Shown: positions 1 to 4,311 of the stretch, one piece after another
Layout: the number at the start of each line of letters is the position of its first letter
Position numbering within the stretch: the stretch's first letter is position 1
Assembly (NCBI GenBank): GCA_016287555.1
Contig: JAEFAK010000133.1
Coordinates: 1 to 5,338, forward strand
Reading direction: 5' to 3'
Length of the DNA stretch: 5,338 bases
Source: Oscillospiraceae bacterium
GTDB taxonomy: Bacteria > Bacillota > Clostridia > Oscillospirales > Oscillospiraceae
The notes under the pieces: generated by a model
Told to the model about the DNA's origin: nothing
Database searches by the model: none
Seen by the model: the letters and a program-made list of their open reading frames with translations, nothing else
Made by a program: the position numbers and the translations under genes

Positions 1-197
1 GTCCATTTCTCGCCGGACTCGGCGTTCTTTTTTTCAAGGTATTCGTTGACTGCCGTGAGGTCGATGCGCTCGCTGATGAAGGCCTCGTTGTCCGCGCGGT
101 TGGGATAGAGATACGGGGTGATATAGTGCATGGAGTCTATATCGCGAAGGAGGGTACCGTCTCTGCGGTCCCCGTGCCTGCGTTTGACTTCTGACAT
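1..197 (-). CDS. CoA-dependent acyltransferase-like protein (2-oxoacid dehydrogenase E2 / CAT-like catalytic fold), N-terminal part
   Basis: The gene runs off the left edge, so only the first 65 residues are visible. The ATG at 197-195 follows an AGAGGG ribosome binding site at 8 bases. The N-terminus reads KRRHGDRRDGTLLRDIDSM, followed by ITPYLYPNRADNEAFI and then an ERIDLT segment. From memory, this order (a GDRxDG basic start, a D-x-M/P turn, a P-Y/F-hydrophobic strand, R-x-D-x-x-x-F, then I-D-hydrophobic) opens a group of clostridial proteins related to the catalytic domain of 2-oxoacid dehydrogenase E2 and chloramphenicol acetyltransferase. No lipoyl domain precedes it, so it would be a stand-alone acyltransferase-like protein and not a dehydrogenase-complex subunit. 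The catalytic His motif (HxxxD) would lie near the C-terminus, outside the window, so activity cannot be judged. Substrate unknown. It is transcribed from its own promoter at 252-280. Confidence 0.6.
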   Translation of the reverse strand, partial: MSEVKRRHGDRRDGTLLRDIDSMHYITPYLYPNRADNEAFISERIDLTAVNEYLEKKNAESGEKW

Positions 198-224
198 AGA
201 GATATCCCTCTTTTCGGGCGCATT

Positions 225-292
225 TGTTCATGCGCTGTTCATACTTTACGTATTCTAATCCTTTTTGCCGCATTTGGCAACAGTTTGTTCAT
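225..292. repeat. Three TGTTCAT direct repeats flanking the promoter
   Basis: Identical TGTTCAT heptamers lie on the plus strand at 225-231, 236-242 and 286-292. The first two are 11 bases apart start to start, about one helical turn, and fall just downstream of the expected transcription start. The third sits six bases upstream of the -35 box. Same-face spacing and placement around a promoter fit a regulator binding array, but this is inference from one sequence. Confidence 0.35.
252..280 (-). promoter_or_regulatory. Sigma-A-like promoter of the acyltransferase-like gene
   Basis: On the minus strand, TTGCCA (280-275) and TAGAAT (257-252) are separated by exactly 17 bases. Transcription would start near 245, leaving a leader of about 48 bases before the ATG at 197. 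The -35 box is part of an inverted repeat (TTGCC, six bases, GGCAA; 265-280), and TGTTCAT copies flank the promoter on both sides, which suggests control by a DNA-binding protein. Confidence 0.6.
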
Positions 293-318
293 ATTTGTCA
301 TCTTTTGGCGAAGACGCG

Positions 319-355
319 AAAGGACCCTCCCGCATCATGGGGAGGGTCCTTTTTT
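319..355. terminator. Rho-independent terminator-like hairpin after the penicillin-binding protein gene
   Basis: AGGACCCTCCC (321-331) pairs perfectly with GGGAGGGTCCT (340-350) around an 8-base loop, and flanking A/T bases extend the stem to 13 bp. It begins 14 bases beyond the stop codon of the minus-strand penicillin-binding protein gene, so it probably ends that transcript. The longer T-run (six Ts, 350-355) is on the plus strand, however; in the minus direction the stem is followed only by TTTCGCG. It may work both ways or mainly block antisense transcription from the left. Confidence 0.7.
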
Positions 356-365
356 CAGTTATGCG

Positions 366-3077
366 TCAGTCCTCGGGGACGTAGACGTCGGGAGTGGGTG
401 TGACCTCGGGCGGGACGTAGTTCGGGTCGTCCTCGGGCTGAGGTATGGCGTCGGTCGGCTCAGGCTCGTCGGTCGGCGAAGGGCCTTCCGGCTGCGGGAC
501 TATGAAGCCGGGCGGCAGCGGCAGCATGACCGGCCCCCAGGGATCGACCTCGCCGGTGTATTCCTTGCCGTTGAGGGTGTAATAGCCGCCGTTGTTGGGA
601 TTGATCATCAGACCCGAGCGCGGGTCGACCTCCCAGCCGAAGGCCGGGTTATAGATCTTCATATGGATCATGTCGTAGTAAAGGCCGTTGTCGGGGCATA
701 TCAGCATGCCGCTCGTCGGGTCTATATACCAGCCGGAGACGGGGTCGATATTGTGTATCGGGCAGACCTCAAGGTCGGAATCGATGAAGATGACGGGCTT
801 CTTGTCGCTGTCGAGAAACTCCGGTGTCAGGACCTCGTAGTCGAGGTCTTCAAGGTGCAGGAAGCCGGCTCTGACGATCTCGTCCTCCGGGCAGTCGGGG
901 CAGGGGAGACAATGGGACTCGCCGCATATCTCGACGAGAACGTGGCAGTCGCAGCGGCTGCGGGGGACCTCGCTGCGCTTCATGCGCAGCGTCATGGAGT
1001 GATCGCCGCGTATATCGTGCTTGCAGGCGTCGGTCGCCAGCATGCCGGAATCGATGCAGACGCTCGTCCAGACCATGTCGTCCGGGACGGGGAACTCCTT
1101 CGGCTCGAGGTTTTCATGCACGCGCTCCATGACCTGCTTCCACAGACCGGTCGAGGGGTTGGAGCTGCCCATGTACTCGGGCATGTTGTAGCCGCTCCAG
1201 ACCACGCCGACGTAGTAGGGCGTGTAGCCGACGAACCAGCGGTCGCACCAGTTGGAGGAGGCGCCGGTCTTGCCCGCGACGGGCATGTTGGAGAGCCTCG
1301 CCTGATAGCCCGTGCCGGCGTTGACGACGTTCGTCATCAGGTCGGTTATATAGTAGGCGGTCGTATCGGAGACGGCGGCGATGGAGGTCGGCACGTTCTC
1401 GTAGACGAGATTGTCCTCGGCGTCCGTGATGCGCGAATACGTCCGCGAGGAGTTGTATACGCCGTTATTCGCGTAGGCGGTGTAGGCGTCGGCGAGCTCG
1501 CGCGGTGAGACACCGTAGGTAAACTGCCCCAGCGCCATCGGCGCGTAGGCCACGTCGTTGACGGGGTCAAGGCTCGAGATGCCGAAGTGCTCGGTCAGAA
1601 ATTTGTAGCTGACCTCGGGCGTGACCATGTCGACGAGCTGCGCCGCGACGGTGTTTATCGAGCGCTGCAGCGCGTAGCGCAGCGTCACGAGGCCGGAATA
1701 GGAGTAGTTGTCGTTGTTGGGATACCAGCTCGTGCCGGAGAGCTTGACGTCCTTGCCGTCGTCGAAGGTCGTATACGGCATGACGTAGCCGAGCTCGATG
1801 GCGGGCCCGTAGGAGGCCAGCGGCTTGACTGTCGAGCCCGGGGAGCGGAGCATGTCGGTCGCGTAGTTGAAGATGAGGCTCTCCGTCTTTTCGCCCATGC
1901 TGCCCGCGAGGGCGACGAGATCGCCCGTGTGCGGGTCGACGATGACGATGGCGCTGTTGAGCTCCTGCGTCTCGCTCTGCTTATAGCCGGAGGGGATGTT
2001 GCTCCTGTCGGAATAGACCTCGTCGACTATCTCCTGAATGGAGGGGTCCATAGTCGTATAGATGTGGTAGCCCGCGCTGAAGAGCAGGCGGCTCGCGGCC
2101 TCCTCGGAGATGCTCTTTTCCCGCATCAGGTCCTCTGTCACGTCGTCTATGACCGCCTCGACGAACCAGCTGTAGGGCTCGATGCCGGTCGAGGAGGTCG
2201 CGTCGCCGCGCCTGAATACCATCGGCTGGGCGACGGCCTCGTCGTACTCGGCCTGGGTGATGTAGCCCTGATCGAGCATCTCGCTGAGGATGAGGAGCTG
2301 GCGCTTGCGGTTGTTGGCGCGGGTGTCGACGCTTATATAGGGGTTGTAGGCCGATGGGTTGTTCGTTATGCCTATTATCGAGGCGCACTCTGCGAGCGTG
2401 AGCTCGGAGACGTCCTTGGCGAAGTAGTGCTTCGCCGCGGCGCCGATGCCGTAGACGTCGCCGCCGAAGTTGACGGTATTGAGATAATTCTCCATTATCT
2501 CGGACTTGCTGTAGTGCTTCTCGACGTCGATGGCGCGGAATATCTCGACGAGCTTGCGCTTGACTGTCGCCTCGTCGTACTGCGTGACGTTCTTGATGAG
2601 CTGCTGGGTTATCGTCGAGCCGCCGAAATCGTTCTTCATCGTCAGGAACATCGTCGCGACGGCGCCGAGCGTGCGGTACCAGTCGACGCCCTGATGCGTA
2701 TAGAAGCGCCTGTCCTCTATGGCGACGGCGGCGTGCTCGGCGTATTCGGGGATCTCCTTATAATCGACCCAGACGCGGTTCTGCTTGCTGTACAGCGTCG
2801 CGAGGACGGTATAGTCGTTGGTGCGCCTGTCGTAGGCGTATATGACGCTCGACTGATTGAGCGTAAACTCGTTGAGGTCGACGTCGAGCTCCTTGTAGAG
2901 GCTCGTTTTGACGTAGACGGCGAAAATGCAGGCGAAGAGGACGCCCGTCGTCATCACGACGAGCAGTACTGTCGCTATCGCCCTGAGAATGAAGACGAGA
3001 AGCCCGCCGATGCCGCGAAAGCCCGTCTCGGTCACCTTGACGGCCGTTTTGAGCGCTTTTTTCGTTTTCGGCTCCAT
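366..3077 (-). CDS. Class A (bifunctional) penicillin-binding protein, PBP1A family, with extended Cys-rich and repeat-bearing C-terminus
   Basis: A 903-residue peptidoglycan synthase that polymerises lipid II (glycosyltransferase, GT51) and cross-links stem peptides (transpeptidase) outside the membrane. A short basic cytoplasmic tail (about 1-22) precedes a membrane anchor (about 28-57). GT51 motifs: EDRRFYTHQG at 121-130 (catalytic Glu121), GGSTITQQLIKN at 152-163, RKLVEIF at 174-180, KSEIMENYLN at 191-200. Transpeptidase motifs: STVK at 415-418 (nucleophile Ser415), SIN at 473-475, KTG at 603-605. Both active sites look intact. After about residue 660 comes a CxxSGxLATxxC stretch, which I recall from clostridial PBP1A proteins, then a longer than usual tail: eight Cys between 674 and 729, including CLPCPDC, a repeated GWxxDPxSGxxIxPxNGxYY unit (782-840), and a Pro/Glu/Thr-rich end (about 850-903). 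The start at 3077 has a full AAGGAGG site six bases upstream. Monocistronic, with a hairpin after the stop. pbpA/ponA-type symbols are possible, but the exact orthologue is not certain. Confidence 0.95.
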   Translation of the reverse strand: MEPKTKKALKTAVKVTETGFRGIGGLLVFILRAIATVLLVVMTTGVLFACIFAVYVKTSLYKELDVDLNEFTLNQSSVIYAYDRRTNDYTVLATLYSKQNRVWVDYKEIPEYAEHAAVAIEDRRFYTHQGVDWYRTLGAVATMFLTMKNDFGGSTITQQLIKNVTQYDEATVKRKLVEIFRAIDVEKHYSKSEIMENYLNTVNFGGDVYGIGAAAKHYFAKDVSELTLAECASIIGITNNPSAYNPYISVDTRANNRKRQLLILSEMLDQGYITQAEYDEAVAQPMVFRRGDATSSTGIEPYSWFVEAVIDDVTEDLMREKSISEEAASRLLFSAGYHIYTTMDPSIQEIVDEVYSDRSNIPSGYKQSETQELNSAIVIVDPHTGDLVALAGSMGEKTESLIFNYATDMLRSPGSTVKPLASYGPAIELGYVMPYTTFDDGKDVKLSGTSWYPNNDNYSYSGLVTLRYALQRSINTVAAQLVDMVTPEVSYKFLTEHFGISSLDPVNDVAYAPMALGQFTYGVSPRELADAYTAYANNGVYNSSRTYSRITDAEDNLVYENVPTSIAAVSDTTAYYITDLMTNVVNAGTGYQARLSNMPVAGKTGASSNWCDRWFVGYTPYYVGVVWSGYNMPEYMGSSNPSTGLWKQVMERVHENLEPKEFPVPDDMVWTSVCIDSGMLATDACKHDIRGDHSMTLRMKRSEVPRSRCDCHVLVEICGESHCLPCPDCPEDEIVRAGFLHLEDLDYEVLTPEFLDSDKKPVIFIDSDLEVCPIHNIDPVSGWYIDPTSGMLICPDNGLYYDMIHMKIYNPAFGWEVDPRSGLMINPNNGGYYTLNGKEYTGEVDPWGPVMLPLPPGFIVPQPEGPSPTDEPEPTDAIPQPEDDPNYVPPEVTPTPDVYVPED
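555..734 (-). repeat. Two tandem copies of a GWxxDPxSGxxIxPxNGxYY protein unit in the PBP tail
   Basis: Within the penicillin-binding protein, residues 782-810 (GWYIDPTSGMLICPDNGLYY and following) and 814-840 (GWEVDPRSGLMINPNNGGYY and following) align without gaps over 16 residues, then with a one-residue offset at the last YY. Their starts are 32 residues apart, and each ends in a Lys-x-x-Tyr-like strand. A partial DP-x-SG echo precedes the first copy (DPVSG, 778-782). The aromatic and glycine-turn pattern suggests small beta-hairpin modules of the kind that bind cell-wall polymers. The function is unknown. Confidence 0.6.
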
Positions 3078-3083
3078 TTCCGC

Positions 3084-3090
3084 CCTCCTT
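3084..3090 (-). promoter_or_regulatory. Ribosome binding site of the penicillin-binding protein gene
   Basis: AAGGAGG on the minus strand, a full anti-Shine-Dalgarno match, ends six bases upstream of the ATG at 3077-3075 and fixes that start. Confidence 0.85.
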
Positions 3091-3110
3091 TCCGGTTCGA
3101 TTGCCGAAGC

Positions 3111-3139
3111 ATTAAAGAAATTATATCACGGTCTGTCAA
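3111..3139 (-). promoter_or_regulatory. Two overlapping sigma-A promoter candidates for the penicillin-binding protein gene
   Basis: On the minus strand, a perfect TTGACA (3139-3134) lies 17 bases from TTTAAT (3116-3111). Inside that spacer is a perfect extended -10 element, TGATATAAT (3128-3120), which lacks a good -35 at its own 17-base distance. Start points would be near 3104 and 3113. Both are well placed for the ATG at 3077. Two nested promoters could give constitutive plus regulated transcription, or only one may be used. Confidence 0.65.
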
Positions 3140-3223
3140 ATCATATGTCACAAGGGTATGAATTTTTTGCCGGAAGTCAATACTAAAGTCAGAAAAGACG
3201 ACAGTTCGGACGGAGATGACGAC

Positions 3224-3559
3224 ATGACCGACAAAAGATTCATAGGGGCCGGCGTATTCGCGGCCGCGCTCGTTCTGACTCTCGCCATAGGCGGGGCCGT
3301 ATCGGCGAAGCCGCCCGCGGAGGAGCCCGCCCCCGCATCCGCCCCTGCGGAGGAGCCGCAGGACGGGCTGCGCTTCATCGTCCGCGAGCACGGCGGGAGG
3401 GTCTGCGTCTTCCGCGAGGGCTTCCGGACGCAGCCCGCCATAGTGACGGAGATAAGCGTCGAAGACCTGCCCGCCGCGGACAGAGCGCTCCTGACCCAAG
3501 GCATGGAGATCGCCGGGCGGGAGGCGCTGCTGCGCCTGCTCGAGGACCTCGGCTCCTGA
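3224..3559 (+). CDS. Small membrane-anchored protein with BofC-like C-terminal domain
   Basis: The protein has 111 residues. A short basic N-terminus precedes one hydrophobic segment (about 6-28), which ends in AVSA and could be either a signal peptide or an anchor. A low-complexity Pro/Ala/Glu linker (about 30-46) contains PAEEP twice. The C-terminal domain (about 47-111) reads GLRFIVREHGGRVCVF, then LPAADRALLTQGMEI, and ends in LLRLLEDLGS. This layout (hydrophobic-V-x-E-x-x-G-x-V-x-V-F; S/D-L-P-x-x-D-x-x-L-L-x-x-G; terminal L-L-E-D) is what I remember for clostridial proteins annotated with the BofC C-terminal domain. In Bacillus subtilis, BofC restrains the SpoIVB signalling protease in the forespore during sporulation. 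The usual BofC N-terminal domain is missing, so the same role cannot be assumed. The start is taken at 3224 because GGAG (3212-3215) sits eight bases upstream; an in-frame ATG at 3158 has no usable spacing to a ribosome binding site. The gene is divergent from the penicillin-binding protein gene. Confidence 0.65.
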   Translation: MTDKRFIGAGVFAAALVLTLAIGGAVSAKPPAEEPAPASAPAEEPQDGLRFIVREHGGRVCVFREGFRTQPAIVTEISVEDLPAADRALLTQGMEIAGREALLRLLEDLGS

Positions 3560-3562
3560 CTG

Positions 3563-3611
3563 AAAAAAAGACGCCCCTGGCGGAACAAAGGTTCCGTCGG
3601 AGGCGTTTTTT
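3563..3611. terminator. Bidirectional Rho-independent terminator between the BofC-like gene and 6S RNA
   Basis: A 16-bp stem (3571-3586 with 3591-3606) has one mismatch and two G-U pairs and closes on the loop AAAG. Six Ts follow on the plus strand (3606-3611), and seven As on the left (3563-3569) become a U7 tract on the minus strand. It begins four bases after the stop codon at 3559, so it can end both the BofC-like transcript and the convergent 6S RNA precursor. Confidence 0.9.
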
Positions 3612-3617
3612 CCGTTT

Positions 3618-3803
3618 CGCCCCGCATGTGCCGTGCCGAACCCGATTAGAACCTGCACGCATATGCAGGTGGGTCGCCGCCTTGCCGTTTAGCTGCTTCC
3701 AACGTCCCGCCGGAGCGGGGAGGCCTGCAATCCGCGCCAAGAGATAGGCGTCCCTTATAAAAGATGTGGGTTTAAAAGGGTCCGTCACGAACACCGCAGG
3801 GAC
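3618..3803 (-). ncRNA. ssrS: 6S RNA (RNA polymerase regulator)
   Basis: 6S RNA mimics an open promoter and sequesters sigma-A RNA polymerase. On the minus strand, about 186 nt fold into the expected rod. The 5' arm (3801-3778) pairs with the 3' arm (3620-3643) over about 22 bp, interrupted by small bulges and one mismatch, and starts CCCUGCGG opposite UGCGGGG. Next comes a mostly unpaired 5' region (UUUUAAACCCACAU), an internal hairpin CGCC/GGCG, a distal stem-loop CCCGC-UCCG-GCGGG, and on the 3' side a perfect 7-bp hairpin ACCUGCA/UGCAGGU (3664-3670 with 3651-3657). A hairpin on the 3' side of the central bubble is a known 6S feature. The segment UGCGGUGUUCGU followed by AACCCACAU matches my memory of clostridial 6S sequences. 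It has its own promoter (3810-3838) and ends ahead of a terminator with a U7 tract, which implies 3' trimming. Exact ends are uncertain by several bases. No credible protein is encoded here on either strand. Confidence 0.87.
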
Positions 3804-3809
3804 ATTATT

Positions 3810-3838
3810 AATATAGCACGCCCGGGGCAAAAATACAA
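3810..3838 (-). promoter_or_regulatory. Extended -10 promoter of 6S RNA
   Basis: On the minus strand, TTGTAT (3838-3833) lies 17 bases from TATATT (3815-3810), with an upstream TG (3818-3817) giving TGCTATATT. Transcription would start at about 3803-3805, exactly where the 5' arm of the RNA's closing stem begins. The -35 box is weak (TTG only), and the extended -10 would compensate. It lies between the DUF1292 stop codon (3865) and the RNA. Confidence 0.75.
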
Positions 3839-3864
3839 GGAAGACCGCCTGCCAAAAAGCGGGC

Positions 3865-4155
3865 CTATTCGTCGTCCTCGGCGTCGTCGTCGAAGAGCTG
3901 CTCCATGAAGGCCTCGTAGACCTTGTCGAGCAGGTCCTCGTCGTCGATAGTCTCGAAAAACTCCTCGCCGTTTTCCTCGACGACCTTGAGAATGATCATC
4001 TCGGTCGGCTGATTGCCGTTCTCGTCGGGCTCGGTAGGCAGAAAGGCCATGTAGAGATCGTCGCCGTACTCGATGGTGTCGAGATGCTCGAGCTCGTACT
4101 CATTGCCTTCCTCGTCGCTTATGGATACAAAGTTGCTTCCGTATTCGTCGCTCAT
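3865..4155 (-). CDS. DUF1292 family protein (YrzB-like)
   Basis: A 96-residue, soluble, strongly acidic protein: roughly a third of residues are Asp or Glu, and it ends in FDDDAEDDE. The order of elements matches DUF1292: an I-S/T-x-x-D-E-x-G-N-E-x-E-x-E start (about 11-23), an I-E-Y-x-D-x-x-Y-M strand (28-36), a linker, an I-I-L-K-V strand with acidic turn (54-61), then F-E-T-I-D-D-E-D and a closing helix with V-Y-E-A-F. Length agrees with Bacillus subtilis YrzB (about 93). The family is conserved in Firmicutes, often near ruvX, but has no established function; that neighbourhood is absent here. GGAGG (4167-4163) sits seven bases before the ATG. I see no convincing terminator between its stop and the 6S RNA promoter, so some read-through into the 6S gene is possible. 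Confidence 0.88.
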   Translation of the reverse strand: MSDEYGSNFVSISDEEGNEYELEHLDTIEYGDDLYMAFLPTEPDENGNQPTEMIILKVVEENGEEFFETIDDEDLLDKVYEAFMEQLFDDDAEDDE

Positions 4156-4184
4156 GGTTTTTCCTCCGTTCCTGTCCTGCTCTT

Positions 4185-4213
4185 ATTTTAATGCAGCGGG
4201 GCAGAAAAAGCAA
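4185..4213 (-). promoter_or_regulatory. Sigma-A promoter of the DUF1292 gene
   Basis: On the minus strand, TTGCTT (4213-4208) and TAAAAT (4190-4185) are 17 bases apart. The start point would be near 4178, which leaves a short leader carrying the GGAGG site. Confidence 0.65.
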
Positions 4214-4225
4214 TAGCCGCGCCGG

Positions 4226-4242
4226 GCGGAAGTTTATTCCGC
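4226..4242. repeat. Inverted repeat between divergent promoters
   Basis: GCGGAA (4226-4231) and TTCCGC (4237-4242) form a perfect 6-bp inverted repeat around GTTTA. It lies between the -35 boxes of the two divergent promoters, seven bases from the plus-strand -35 and 12 from the minus-strand -35. It has no T-run, so an operator is a better guess than a terminator. Confidence 0.35.
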
Positions 4243-4249
4243 TTTGTGC

Positions 4250-4278
4250 TTTACAAACTCGCGCAAGTGTGGGATAAT
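4250..4278 (+). promoter_or_regulatory. Sigma-A promoter of the alpha/beta hydrolase gene
   Basis: TTTACA (4250-4255) and GATAAT (4273-4278) are separated by 17 bases, and TGG immediately before the -10 box gives an extended -10. Transcription would start near 4285, which rules out any coding start upstream of that point. Confidence 0.75.
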
Positions 4279-4311
4279 ACGGCTCGACCTGAAGGAAGCG
4301 AGGAAAACGCG

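Noticed and set aside
34..273. Minus-strand open frame across the left promoter region
   Set aside because: It is out of frame with the acyltransferase-like gene, covers that gene's promoter and leader, and has Arg/His/Pro-rich out-of-frame composition.
285..1508. Long plus-strand open frame of 407 codons
   Set aside because: It is antisense to the penicillin-binding protein, whose frame shows every expected motif. The composition (Val, Gly, Asp and Arg runs) is what GC-rich codons read in an opposite frame give, and there is no ribosome binding site.
1587..3161. Long plus-strand open frame of 524 codons
   Set aside because: Also antisense to the penicillin-binding protein gene, with no recognisable domain and repetitive Leu/Val/Asp/Gly composition; a by-product of codon bias.
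3101..3165. Sporulation sigma (E, G, F or K) promoter for the BofC-like gene, for example around CATATGTCA
   Set aside because: The sequence has fragments resembling -10 elements, but none has a matching -35 at correct spacing. Not strong enough to annotate.
3158..3223. Upstream in-frame ATG for the BofC-like gene
   Set aside because: AAGGG is only one base from this ATG, and the added residues would put a charged stretch ahead of the membrane segment. The ATG at 3224 has GGAG at eight bases and a normal short basic N-terminus.
3613..3803. Riboswitch, T-box or SRP RNA in the gap
   Set aside because: No downstream gene lies on the same strand within reach for a riboswitch or T-box, since the next gene is convergent. 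No T-box core or SRP GNAR tetraloop helix is seen, and the bulged rod with a central bubble fits 6S RNA.
3032..3830. Several minus-strand frames over the BofC-like gene and the 6S region
   Set aside because: They overlap a supported gene, a terminator and a structured RNA, and have Arg/Pro/Ala-rich sequence with no domain or well-placed ribosome binding site.
3841..3865. Terminator after the DUF1292 gene
   Set aside because: The possible pairing CCGC/GCGG has only four base pairs, and no T-run follows on the minus strand; too weak to call.
4246..4311. GTG start giving 22 extra residues on the hydrolase
   Set aside because: The extension lies over and upstream of the TTTACA/GATAAT promoter, so it would not be transcribed from it; the ATG at 4312 has a proper GAGG site.
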